Positions 8,976 through 17,043 of a stretch of 64,000 nt of DNA are shown piece after piece. The position numbers were made by a program, and so were the translations under genes. The stretch is taken from assembly GCF_000565015.1 (NCBI RefSeq), contig NZ_JDFF01000025.1:104638-168637 (forward strand), given 5' to 3'. Under the pieces are notes generated by a model. That model did not search any database, was not told the DNA's origin, and saw nothing but the letters and a program-made list of their open reading frames with translations. This DNA is from Porphyromonas catoniae ATCC 51270. GTDB taxonomy: Bacteria; Bacteroidota; Bacteroidia; Bacteroidales; Porphyromonadaceae. Position 1 is the stretch's first letter, and every line of letters begins with the position of its first letter.

Positions 8976-9518
8976 CTAGTCATCTAGCACAGAGCGATCA
9001 GCAAGCAGTCGCTCAATCGAGGCTCGTATCGATACAAGCCCAAAGTCCTCTGCTCGTAGCTCCTCGGGGGAGCAAATGACAAGCCCCTCTGCATCGTCTT
9101 GTGCTACTGCGCCCTCGAAGCTCTCTACTCGTACGACCCAAAAAGTATCAGCCGTGTAGACATCAATGCCAGAGTAAGGATAAATATTCGGTATCGAGAA
9201 GGCGTAGCGCATACTTTGCACCCTCAGCCCTGTTTCCTCCAGCAGCTCTCTGCGGACAGCCTCCTCTACACCCTCCTCAGGATCAACGAAGCCTCCAGGC
9301 AAATCGAGTGTACCCTTCGCAGGCTCTCTGCCTCGGCGCACAGTAAGGATTTGCCCATCCTTGTCCAGTACGAAGCACGCTACCGAAGAGGCTACATTAT
9401 GGAAATAGGTGAGGTCGCAATGCGTGCAGTGGATCGCACGCTCATGCACATGCTCCAGACCTGCCTCTCCACAACGAGGACAGAAGAGGAAGCTAGAGAG
9501 AGGATGTTGTCTCTTCAT
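8976..9518 (-). CDS. Nudix hydrolase with N-terminal zinc ribbon
   Basis: The protein hydrolyses a nucleoside diphosphate linked to some moiety; the substrate is unknown. Four cysteines at 13, 16, 31 and 34 form a zinc ribbon, followed by the Nudix fold with a complete Nudix box at 76-98 (G-x5-E-x7-REL-x-EE-x-GL). This ribbon-plus-Nudix layout resembles the NADH pyrophosphatase/NudC group and small relatives, but the NudC SQPWPFPxS motif is absent, so a specific name is not justified. It is the first gene of a two-gene unit with the BASS transporter. Confidence 0.85.
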   Translation of the reverse strand: MKRQHPLSSFLFCPRCGEAGLEHVHERAIHCTHCDLTYFHNVASSVACFVLDKDGQILTVRRGREPAKGTLDLPGGFVDPEEGVEEAVRRELLEETGLRVQSMRYAFSIPNIYPYSGIDVYTADTFWVVRVESFEGAVAQDDAEGLVICSPEELRAEDFGLVSIRASIERLLADRSVLDD

Positions 9519-9540
9519 TAGTATTCTTAGATAGAAAGGG

Positions 9541-9591
9541 AAAGAGCCAGCTAAGGATACGCTTCTTTGTGCGTCCTTTAGCTGACTCTTT
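9541..9591. terminator. Terminator hairpin after glucokinase
   Basis: AAAGAGccAGCTAAGG...ACGC (9541-9562) pairs with GCGT...CTTTAGCTgaCTCTTT (9571-9591). It lies between the stop of the ROK gene (9620) and the start of the Nudix gene (9518), both on the minus strand. Confidence 0.65.
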
Positions 9592-9619
9592 TGTCGCTTT
9601 TATTGTGATGGGATGAGGC

Positions 9620-10582
9620 TTAGAGCTCCTTTGCTTCCCAGCCAAGTGCGCTTGCCCCGAGTACGGCAGCATCACTTTCCTTCAGCTGTGAGAAGAGGAG
9701 CTTCGTCTTCCCCTTGTAGATAGTCAGGAGGTTCTTCTCCATGTGGTGACGGATGGGGTTCATGATGAGGTCACCAGCCTTCGTCAGACCACCGAAGAAG
9801 ATAATGGCCTCGGGTGAAGAGAAGGTAACAAAGTCCGCACAAGACTCACCTAGGATAGCCCCTGTACTCTCAAATATCTCCAAGGCCAGTGCATCGCCAT
9901 TGACAGCCGCATCATACACATCCTTAGAGGTAATTGCGTCTATATCGATGCTCCTAAGTAGGCTCTCATCGGAGCGAATGGTAAGGTATTCACGAGCCGT
10001 ACGTGCTACCCCCGTAGCCGAGGTATAAGTCTCTAGACAGCCCTGTCTACCACAGCCACACATACGTCCATTACGTCGTACGATCATGTGCCCCAGCTCA
10101 CCAGCGAAGCCATCATGACCATAGACGAGTTGCCCTCCGACGACGATACCACTACCTACACCTGTACCGAGTGTGATGACGATGAAGTCCTTCATCCCAC
10201 GAGCAGCACCATAGGTCATCTCACCGATAGCAGCAGCGTTGGCATCATTGGTCAGTACGACCCCGATACCGATACGATCCTGGATCATCTGTGCCAAGGG
10301 AATCTTGCCCTTCCAAGGGAGGTTTGGAGCGAACTCAATTGATCCGCTGAAATAGTTCCCGTTCGGAGCGCCGATACCGATACCTCGGATCTTATCTTTC
10401 CCTCCGACCTGCTCAATGAGCATATTCAGACCACTCACGAGATCGCTGAGATATAGCTCGATGTCATTATGCGTACCTGTCTTGATTGAGGCGCTAACGA
10501 CGACGTTCCCACGGGCATCTACTACGCCGAAGACGGTGTTAGTACCTCCGAGGTCTACACCTATTACATAGGGCTTTTCCAT
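9620..10582 (-). CDS. ROK-family glucokinase
   Basis: The enzyme phosphorylates glucose (or a related hexose) with ATP at the entrance of glycolysis. It has the ATP-binding DLGGTN at 10-15, the TNDANAAA segment with catalytic Asp113, the second phosphate motif LGTGVGSGI (138-146), and the ROK zinc site with His165 (GELGH) and Cys175, Cys177, Cys182 in CxCGxxGC. Length 320 is typical, and there is no N-terminal helix-turn-helix, so it is a kinase rather than a ROK repressor. A TATCTTTG element lies 44 bases upstream of the start. It appears to be a single-gene unit. Confidence 0.9.
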   Translation of the reverse strand: MEKPYVIGVDLGGTNTVFGVVDARGNVVVSASIKTGTHNDIELYLSDLVSGLNMLIEQVGGKDKIRGIGIGAPNGNYFSGSIEFAPNLPWKGKIPLAQMIQDRIGIGVVLTNDANAAAIGEMTYGAARGMKDFIVITLGTGVGSGIVVGGQLVYGHDGFAGELGHMIVRRNGRMCGCGRQGCLETYTSATGVARTAREYLTIRSDESLLRSIDIDAITSKDVYDAAVNGDALALEIFESTGAILGESCADFVTFSSPEAIIFFGGLTKAGDLIMNPIRHHMEKNLLTIYKGKTKLLFSQLKESDAAVLGASALGWEAKEL

Positions 10583-10625
10583 TCTTTTTATCTATTACGA
10601 TGTGTAACTAGCAATGTCTCATAGA

Positions 10626-10633
10626 CAAAGATA
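10626..10633 (-). promoter_or_regulatory. Promoter -7 element (TATCTTTG) of ROK kinase gene
   Basis: CAAAGATA on the + strand matches the Bacteroidota -7 consensus on the minus strand, 44 bases before ATG 10582. No well-spaced -33 TTTG is seen. Confidence 0.45.
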
Positions 10634-10757
10634 ATAGTTTTACATTAGAGATCTGAGCAAAGCACAAGTAAATCAACGAGAGGCATGGTCCAAAGACCAC
10701 CAGCGGCACAATACACTCAGGGCGAGCGCACCTCTCAACCCACACTACCCCTATAAC

Positions 10758-10797
10758 GCAAGCCCCCGGAGAGGGATATTCCTCTCCGGGGGCTTGC
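10758..10797. terminator. Terminator hairpin after the GT10 gene
   Basis: A perfect 17-bp GC-rich inverted repeat (10758-10774 with 10781-10797) with a 6-base loop lies 76 bases downstream of the minus-strand GT10 stop. It is among the most stable hairpins in the window. Confidence 0.8.
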
Positions 10798-10873
10798 ATA
10801 TCTAGGAGCTTTGGTGTACTCTCTGCATCGCAGACAACGAGAGCAAAACCCGTATCTGACAGCGTACTTATCC

Positions 10874-11847
10874 TCAAAGGAGCTTCGCCAGACGCTCGTG
10901 TAGACCTTGTATATATTCCCAGATACGCTCCGCAGCACCCTCGACAAATGGAGGCTCCGCAGCAAAGCGTCTGTAGGCATCTTCATCCTCCCACAGCTCT
11001 TTCACTCGTTCGTATAGCTCTGCTTCCTCACCCTCCTTGTAGCGTAGGATCGCCTTAGGGTTGAGGATCCCTGGTTCAAGGTAATCACCCCAATAGATGG
11101 GGATACAGCCCGAGGCGATACTCTCGAAGATCTTCTCGGTAATATAGCCTTCACCAAGACTATTCTCTGGGCAAAGATTGAAGCGGTAATTGGCTAAGAA
11201 GTCCTCCTTAACGTCACCAAACTTCGTCCTTAGCTCATCGGTATTGTTCATAAACTTCCCCGCACAATCAATCTGCCCGATTGGACTCAAGAGCTTAATC
11301 AAGGGGGTACGCACACCACCTAAGTCATGCGAAGCAATCAGCGATATGAAGCGTGTGCGCTCCTCCTGAGTACGAGCGTTATATAGCCTACGCTTGGGGT
11401 CATTGAGCTTAGTGATGAAAGCCCGAATATCCTCGAGCGTTGCGTCAGGCTGAATGAAGTCCCGGTGAGAAATCCAGAATGGGAAACGATAATAGTTCGG
11501 CTCCTTGCGAAACTCAAAGCCTATACTTAGATCTACCTCCGCAACACGTGCATCACGCCAAGCCGCAGGAAGGCCTGGACGCACGGCATCAGACTGGAGA
11601 TTCTCTCTCCACTATAAAAAATCTTGACACCCGGATAGAATTGGGCGAGACGGATACGTGGATCAAAGCAGGAGAAGAAACAAACCTTCTTATGCTCTGG
11701 GAACTTTAGGTCGATATACTTCTTCATCCAAAAAGTACTAATATCCTCATGCCATATCCAGTTGCGGGCAATAGCCTTGTCTTGGGTGGTATGTGCCGAG
11801 AGGAGAAGAGAGAAGTCACGCCCTATCTTCTTTAGCCGAGAGATCAT
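10874..11847 (-). pseudogene. GT10 (alpha-1,3-fucosyltransferase family) gene, split by +2 frameshift
   Basis: The C-terminal piece (10874-11584) carries the GT10 donor-site signature around YRFNLCPENS and GYITEKIFESIASGCIPIYWG. The N-terminal piece starts at ATG 11847 and reads ...KIFYSGE before leaving frame. Removing two bases from the GAGAGAGA tract (TCTCTCTC at 11604-11611 on the + strand) turns GERISSL into GENLQSDAVRPGLP, restoring the usual GT10 FYSGEN motif and one protein of about 323 residues, which is normal length. GT10 enzymes add fucose to LPS, capsule or glycoprotein glycans. The break at a dinucleotide tract resembles phase-variable fucosyltransferase genes of other bacteria, but the tract is short, and a mutation or sequence error is possible. 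Confidence 0.8.
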
Positions 11848-12123
11848 ATATGTAGCTTTGCTTTGTGAGAACCAGCTCCGGTACTTGAAGTAGCCAGAGT
11901 CTTACCATGGACAAAGGTACAAAGATATTACCTAAGCACCTCGGAGTATGGTCTTACCCATCTATCTTACAGAGTACAAGCATCCGTCTCTCCGACGTGG
12001 GGAAATAGCTCTTAGGTCTAATAAAGAGCGTTGTGGAGCTGGGATATAGAGAATGACGTCCGTACACTCATCCCTCTACTGATTATCCCAATACCCCCAA
12101 GCACAGTACACTATTCCTCATAA
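11848..12123. other. Intergenic stretch upstream of GT10 gene
   Basis: No gene is visible. CAAAGGTA near 11922-11929 reads as TACCTTTG on the minus strand and is a plausible -7 element for the GT10 gene, giving a leader of about 70 nt. The remainder up to the family B array shows nothing I can support. Confidence 0.4.
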
Positions 12124-12182
12124 AAAACTCTAGTGTTTCTGACTCATATCTCTAGAGATCTGCCTCCGAAACTCTAGAGTCT
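12124..12182. repeat. Family B array 1: 3 dyad units, 22-bp period
   Basis: CTCTAG cores start at 12128, 12150 and 12172, exactly 22 bp apart. Two of the three carry the full palindrome CTCTAGAG. The array lies about 280 bases upstream of the GT10 start codon and just beyond the DUF2721 terminator. Confidence 0.8.
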
Positions 12183-12200
12183 CCGCAGAGGAAAAGCAAA

Positions 12201-12239
12201 AGAGAGGCTAGACAACTTAGATAGATGTCTAGCCTCTCT
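12201..12239. terminator. Terminator hairpin after DUF2721 gene
   Basis: A perfect 14-bp inverted repeat (AGAGAGGCTAGACA 12201-12214 with 12226-12239) lies 54 bases past the minus-strand stop at 12293. Confidence 0.75.
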
Positions 12240-12292
12240 CGAGTTTTCGCACCCTTGAGATCCCTACCTCAAGGGCTATTAAGTAGCAAATA

Positions 12293-13558
12293 CTACTCCT
12301 CAGGGTTATTACTTGTCTCCTGCCTGTCAGATTGTAGCTCACGCTGACGAGCCACAGCTTCCTCATAACTCATAGGACGCTCTGGGCGAGGGCTTGGCGC
12401 AACTACGGGCTGAGGCTCCACAGACCTCTGAGGCTCGGGGCGAGATGCCGTGGTAGGCTGTTGCGCTGTAGGCTCAGACTGATGGCTCTGAGCTGTAGTC
12501 TGGGGCTGAGATGTTGCCACGGGGGTCTCTGTCGCAGGGCGAGTATCAGGACGTGCCTCAGGACGAGGACGACGGATTTGTTCACGCTGAGCTGTAGGGA
12601 CTGGTAGGCTGTGCTGTGGATTACTCGAGTGAGAAGTGGACTCTGCCACCTGCTCCTTAGTAGGCTCTACACTCTGTGCCTTAGGCTGCTGGGACTGTGC
12701 AGCCCTTTGCTCTGAGCGCTCTGGACGAGGGCGACGCTCTCCTCCCTCCCGTTGACGCTCATTCCCCTCACGCTGGGTGGGCTGATTCACCGAGCCTTGG
12801 GCTGGAGTAGAGGCATTGGGAGTAGACTGATTGCCCCGAGAAGAGGACTGATTTTGTCGCTGCTGTCCATTGTTACGACCTTCTCGGTTGCCCTCCTCTC
12901 GACGAGGACGATTTCCGTCCTGTACACTACGAGGCGTAGGAGTAGGTGTATTGGCCGAGGTAGACTGATTAGCATTGGGCTGAGACTGCCTCTGACCGCC
13001 CTGAGAAGAGGACTGCGACTGAGAGGATTGCTCTCTGCCTTGGCCTTGCTCTTTTTCCCGATCGTTTCGGTCTTTGCTTTTCTTTTTGCTCTTATTCTGC
13101 TTTGCCTTCTCACGCTGCAGGGTCTCATCATCCGGACGTCGACGAAGGGAGGGAGCTAGCTCCTTCTTGATGGAACGTAGGTTAAGGTTTAGAGCCTTGA
13201 CCGATATCTGGATCTCCCAGATACAGAGACAGAGGGAGAGGGCAAGGAGCACCATGCCGAGACCAAAGACCCAGCCTGCTAGCACATTCCACTCTATGTA
13301 GTAGAGGAACATCGCACCGAGGCAGACCAAGAGGCTACTCGCACCGAGGATCTGCATCGCACGGATGAGGTTCAGGCGACGATAGAGGTTGTTAATCTGA
13401 GCAAGCGATGTGCTCTCAGAGTCAGGATTGCTTTCATACTTCTCCTTCAGGTGGCGCACAATAGTGGCATAGGAGAGGAAGCGATTGGTGTAGGCCAACA
13501 GAATCAGAGAGATGGCCGAGAAGAGTAGGGAAGGGGTAGTGAGATTAAGCTCGTTCAT
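12293..13558 (-). CDS. DUF2721 membrane protein with long disordered C-terminal tail
   Basis: Residues 1-138 match the DUF2721 family: an N-terminal helix (LTTPSLLFSAISLILLAY), a conserved basic segment with INNLYRRLNLIRAMQ, then two close hydrophobic helices (about 68-88 and 92-115). DUF2721 proteins have no known function and are normally about 130-160 residues. Here about 280 extra residues follow that consist almost entirely of Gln, Ser, Pro, Arg, Asn, Thr and Glu, with a KSKKKSK basic patch at the start and a more ordered helix-like end (SYEEAVARQRELQ). The tail is probably cytoplasmic and disordered. It stands alone between hairpins. The tail is frame-consistent to its end, so it looks translated rather than spurious. 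Confidence 0.75.
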   Translation of the reverse strand: MNELNLTTPSLLFSAISLILLAYTNRFLSYATIVRHLKEKYESNPDSESTSLAQINNLYRRLNLIRAMQILGASSLLVCLGAMFLYYIEWNVLAGWVFGLGMVLLALSLCLCIWEIQISVKALNLNLRSIKKELAPSLRRRPDDETLQREKAKQNKSKKKSKDRNDREKEQGQGREQSSQSQSSSQGGQRQSQPNANQSTSANTPTPTPRSVQDGNRPRREEGNREGRNNGQQRQNQSSSRGNQSTPNASTPAQGSVNQPTQREGNERQREGGERRPRPERSEQRAAQSQQPKAQSVEPTKEQVAESTSHSSNPQHSLPVPTAQREQIRRPRPEARPDTRPATETPVATSQPQTTAQSHQSEPTAQQPTTASRPEPQRSVEPQPVVAPSPRPERPMSYEEAVARQRELQSDRQETSNNPEE

Positions 13559-13591
13559 ATACTGGATGAGTAAGCGTATGGGTAAATATTT

Positions 13592-15091
13592 CTAATAGCG
13601 TGGCGTGAGATGCTCATGCAAGCGTCGATGCAAGATCGAGACAAGCATATGCTTGACCACGGTGAAGTCTACTTCATGCCCGACTTCTTGGGCGATAGAG
13701 GCCACCTTACCTTGCTTAAAGCCACAAGGGTTGATGAGCTGGAAGGGAGCGAGATCGTTATTGACGTTCAGCGCAAAGCCATGCATCGTCACATAGCGAC
13801 TGCTCTTGACACCGATAGCACAAATTTTGCGCTCCAGAGCAGGGTTCCCAACATCGAGCCAAACACCTATTGCTCCGTCCTTGAGACCAGCCTCAATGCG
13901 GTAGAACTTCAGAAGCTCAATGACCGACTGCTCTAAAAGCTCGATATAGGACTTGAGCCCAAGATGAAACCGCTCTAAGTCAAGGATAGGATAACCCGTG
14001 AGTTGACCTGGCCCGTGATAGGTCACATCCCCCCCACGCTCTACCTCGTAGAAGTCATAACCGCTCTCTCGTAGCACATCGAGACTCATCAGGACATTTG
14101 CCGAATCAGCATGCTTGCCCATGGTGAAGACAGGATTATGCTCACAGAAGAGGAGGAAGCTCTCAGTAGGAAGACCTTCGTGCTTGGCCTGAAGCTGAGC
14201 ATCAAAGAGCTCTTTCTGCATTGCCCACGCCTCAGCATAGGCTATGCGACCTAGGTCTCGGTAGCTAAAGGGCTCCTCATATAGAGGAAGTGGCGTTTCG
14301 GAAACTAGACCATCACACAGCGTGATACACTGACCATCATAGCCAGGCTGTAGCCCCTCTGGGAGCATAGAGAGCAGCTGCTGGTGAGACGGCGCATGGT
14401 GCGATAGGTGGGTCAGGAGTGTAAGCTGTGGACGATGATGCAGCTTAGGGAGTAAGGCTTCGACGTCTAGGATTGACTGATGGCTCGGATGTGGACGCTG
14501 ATACCTAAGGGCATTGATGACTAAGAGCTCCGAGCCATCCACCTTCATCCATTCCGACTCCGAGATCGTCTTCATATCGGTGATATAGGTGAATGCACCT
14601 ATGCGATAACCAACGATAGGAAGCGAGCCATGATCGAAAAAGAGCGGTGTAACCTTCTCCCCAAGGAGCTCAAATGAACCTTCTCCATCCTCGTCGATTG
14701 GACAGAGAGTAAGCCGTGGCGTCCCTGGGTAAGGATTGGGACCAAAAGCATAATGCATCCGCTCCCTCACCGTCTCTAGCACTCGAGCCTGCCCATAGAT
14801 AGGTAGCTCTTGACGCCAAGCGATGGTGCGGACATCATCCAAGCCAAACGTATGGTCGTAATGTTCGTGGGTGAGGAGGATAGCATCTATGCGATCCAAG
14901 TGCAGACGCACAGCCTGCTCATGGAAGTCTGGACCGCAGTCGATAAGAATTCGCTTACCAGAGTCTGTGATGATAAGCGCAGAGGAACGCAAGCGACGAT
15001 CACGAGGATCACCACTATGACACACGGGACAACCACAACCAACCTCAGGGATAGCAGTACTTGTACCCGTGCCAAGGAGGATAACCTTCAT
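13592..15091 (-). CDS. lipB: Fusion: PhnP-like metallo-beta-lactamase hydrolase + LipB octanoyltransferase
   Basis: One uninterrupted frame joins two enzymes. Residues 1 to about 262 are a metallo-beta-lactamase-fold phosphodiesterase like PhnP, with the GCGCPVCHS zinc-ribbon-like segment near 18-26, HEHYDH at 75-80, and further ligand His154. Residues about 270-499 are LipB, which moves octanoyl from acyl carrier protein to lipoyl domains of dehydrogenase complexes; they contain RGGDVTYHGPGQ (352-363), the catalytic Lys429 in AIGVKSSR and Cys456 in INPCGF. Both active sites appear intact. There is no internal ATG at the junction that suggests two separate genes. The hydrolase could act on an unrelated cyclic phosphate; the link to lipoylation is unknown. 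It is preceded downstream by murB on the same strand, separated by a hairpin. Confidence 0.9.
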   Translation of the reverse strand: MKVILLGTGTSTAIPEVGCGCPVCHSGDPRDRRLRSSALIITDSGKRILIDCGPDFHEQAVRLHLDRIDAILLTHEHYDHTFGLDDVRTIAWRQELPIYGQARVLETVRERMHYAFGPNPYPGTPRLTLCPIDEDGEGSFELLGEKVTPLFFDHGSLPIVGYRIGAFTYITDMKTISESEWMKVDGSELLVINALRYQRPHPSHQSILDVEALLPKLHHRPQLTLLTHLSHHAPSHQQLLSMLPEGLQPGYDGQCITLCDGLVSETPLPLYEEPFSYRDLGRIAYAEAWAMQKELFDAQLQAKHEGLPTESFLLFCEHNPVFTMGKHADSANVLMSLDVLRESGYDFYEVERGGDVTYHGPGQLTGYPILDLERFHLGLKSYIELLEQSVIELLKFYRIEAGLKDGAIGVWLDVGNPALERKICAIGVKSSRYVTMHGFALNVNNDLAPFQLINPCGFKQGKVASIAQEVGHEVDFTVVKHMLVSILHRRLHEHLTPRY

Positions 15092-15103
15092 TGTTTAGAG
15101 AGG

Positions 15104-15151
15104 GGGAGTAACCACTCTTAGGCTCTAGCCTAAGCTATGAGGCTTACTCCC
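15104..15151. terminator. Nested hairpin between murB and the MBL-LipB gene
   Basis: Outer arms GGGAGTAA (15104-15111) and TTACTCCC (15144-15151) enclose an inner stem CTTAGGC (15117-15123) / GCCTAAG (15128-15134). It lies past the minus-strand murB stop (15192) and just before the start of the MBL-LipB gene, so it could end murB transcription. Confidence 0.55.
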
Positions 15152-15191
15152 ACAAAAGGCGTATTCTAGTGTAAGGGGTTCTTTTTATCGA

Positions 15192-16211
15192 CTAGACAAT
15201 GTAGCGCACCTCAGGCTCAATGGCTATACTGAAACGTTGCATAACCTCACTCTGGATATGCTCTGCTAGGCGTGCTATATCTTGTCCCGTAGCCTCGCCA
15301 TCAGCATTGATGAGAACTAGTGCTTGTTTCTCATAAACTCCAGCATGCCCCATCCTATAGCCCTTAAGCCCACAAGTATCGATTAGCCAACCTGCGGGGA
15401 CCTTCACTCGTCCATCAGCCAGCGGATAGTGAGGCATATTGGGGTAGGAGCGTTGCAAAGTCTCAAAGACAGAGGCGTCAACAACGGGGTTCATAAAGAA
15501 ACTACCAGCGTTGCCTACCACCTTTGGATTAGGGAGCTTAGACTCACGTATACTGATGACCTCACGCCGTACGTCGTCTGGAGTAGGAGCCTTATACTGA
15601 GAGGTAATACGCTCCCTGAGGTCTGCATAGTCCAGACGTAACGTAGGCTTCTTGTCTAGCCTAAGGTGGACATGGGTGACGATATAGTCTGCGTACTCAG
15701 GCTCCTTGAATATGCTGTGCCGATAGGCGTATGCACACTCATCCTTAGAGAAGATACGCTGCTCGCCTGTACGACGATGGAAGGTATGCACAGCAACGAT
15801 ACGCTCGCAAATCTCCATACCATAGGCTCCAATATTCTGGATAGCAGCAGCACCCACCTCCCCAGGGATAAGAGCGAGATTCTCAATCCCACCAAGCCCC
15901 TCTTTGGATGCTAATGAGACGAAATCATTCCACCGCACTCCCGAGCCAACGAGGAAGTCTACATGCCCCTCATCCTCGCTTGTTCGGTCAATCGTCTGGA
16001 TCTCCGAATGAAGTATAACCCCATGAAAGTTGGCGAGGAAGAGCAAGTTGCTCCCCTCGCCAATAGTAAGACAGCGACACTCCTGGAAGTATTCATCCCG
16101 AGCTAGTAGGCTAAGATCCTCTAACCCATGAAAAGAGACAAACCAATCTGCTTGAGCACGAATACCAAACGTGTTATGCTCCAGAAGGGAATGGTTTTGT
16201 CTAATCTCCAT
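15192..16211 (-). CDS. murB: UDP-N-acetylenolpyruvoylglucosamine reductase
   Basis: MurB reduces UDP-GlcNAc-enolpyruvate to UDP-MurNAc with NADPH and FAD, the second committed step of peptidoglycan synthesis in the cytoplasm. The FAD-binding fold shows NTFGIRA near residue 13, GEGSNLL (about 51-57), and the PGEVGAAAIQNIGAYG segment near 115-130. The catalytic region VGNAGSFFMNP contains the Ser proton donor, and the C-terminal EPEVR motif supplies the conserved Glu of type I enzymes. At 339 residues it matches the E. coli type. It lies 30 bases after the SPOR lipoprotein gene on the same strand, so the two probably share a transcript. Confidence 0.95.
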   Translation of the reverse strand: MEIRQNHSLLEHNTFGIRAQADWFVSFHGLEDLSLLARDEYFQECRCLTIGEGSNLLFLANFHGVILHSEIQTIDRTSEDEGHVDFLVGSGVRWNDFVSLASKEGLGGIENLALIPGEVGAAAIQNIGAYGMEICERIVAVHTFHRRTGEQRIFSKDECAYAYRHSIFKEPEYADYIVTHVHLRLDKKPTLRLDYADLRERITSQYKAPTPDDVRREVISIRESKLPNPKVVGNAGSFFMNPVVDASVFETLQRSYPNMPHYPLADGRVKVPAGWLIDTCGLKGYRMGHAGVYEKQALVLINADGEATGQDIARLAEHIQSEVMQRFSIAIEPEVRYIV

Positions 16212-16241
16212 GAAATGTCGTGGAAGGAAAGATGCCTTGGC

Positions 16242-16724
16242 CTAGAGATCGTTCTCTAGCAGCCAAGCATCCTTAAAGTCGGGTGCAAAACGAGCACGGA
16301 TAGCGTCACGGCTAGCAACAGCTTCTTCACGAGCATCGAAGCTAGCAACGATGACACGTAGCATACCTGCTTCGTTCGTAGCGAGGACGGCGTTGTAACC
16401 CTCTTGAACCATACGATCCTTTAGGTTACGGGCATTCGTAGGGTTCTGGAAGCTTCCAATAACCACACTGAATCGCTTTAGGTGATTAGCGTCCTCCCCT
16501 GTATAGGTGGTGACACGCTCCTTGCGTACAGTGACAGGAGCCTGTGCTACTGTCGTACTCGTTGCAGGAGCTTCGTACTCCAAGGCTGGCTTATTATCCT
16601 GCCCTGCTATTTCTCGTTGCTTAGCCTGTTCGTAGGCCTTTCTATAAGCGCTCTGCTTCGCCTTGCATGAACCCAAGGTAACGAGCGAAATAAGTGCCAG
16701 AGAGGCAATGATGATCTTCTTCAT
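16242..16724 (-). CDS. SPOR-domain lipoprotein
   Basis: The N-terminus is a lipoprotein signal (MKKIIIASLALISLVTLGSC) with the acylated Cys at about residue 20. A charged and Ala/Thr/Val-rich linker leads to a SPOR domain (about 83-155; FSVVIGSFQNPTNARNLKDR and GMLRVIVASFDAREEA). SPOR domains bind denuded glycan strands of peptidoglycan at division sites, so this is probably a cell-envelope protein anchored in a membrane, with a role in division or wall turnover. The neighbour murB, 30 bases downstream, fits a wall-related job. Confidence 0.88.
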   Translation of the reverse strand: MKKIIIASLALISLVTLGSCKAKQSAYRKAYEQAKQREIAGQDNKPALEYEAPATSTTVAQAPVTVRKERVTTYTGEDANHLKRFSVVIGSFQNPTNARNLKDRMVQEGYNAVLATNEAGMLRVIVASFDAREEAVASRDAIRARFAPDFKDAWLLENDL

Positions 16725-16775
16725 AATCTAAACTTGAATTATGTACGATGATACAATATGCAAATCTACTAAATG

Positions 16776-16783
16776 CAAAGGTA
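16776..16783 (-). promoter_or_regulatory. Promoter -7 element of SPOR lipoprotein-murB unit
   Basis: CAAAGGTA on the + strand (TACCTTTG on the minus strand) lies 52 bases before ATG 16724. A second match, CAAATCTA at 16761-16768, is closer. Neither has a well-spaced -33 TTTG. Confidence 0.45.
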
Positions 16784-17043
16784 AGAAATAAAAACACTTA
16801 TACTTTATCTCTAGGCAATGACTAGAGGCTAAAGAATAAAAAGCCACCTTCTTTCCTCCCATTCACGCTTTACTATACCTCTGATTTTCAATTACTATAA
16901 CGTCCCTAGATACAGAGGACGTATATTCACCACCTTCACCCATTACAGGTGACATGTGCAAACATACGCCGGTTGTAATCCGTGAGCATTCGTTATTTGA
17001 GGGCTGTAATCTCCCTTATGTAAGACTACTACATTATCAACAA
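16784..17043. other. AT-rich intergenic stretch
   Basis: No gene or array is seen. A further TAnnTTTG-like match on the minus strand (CAAACATA at 16959-16966) is present, of unknown significance. Confidence 0.3.

Noticed and set aside
12752..13159. Plus-strand frame of 135 codons opposite the DUF2721 tail
   Set aside because: It is a by-product of the low-complexity Q/S/R-rich tail read backwards and has no independent support.
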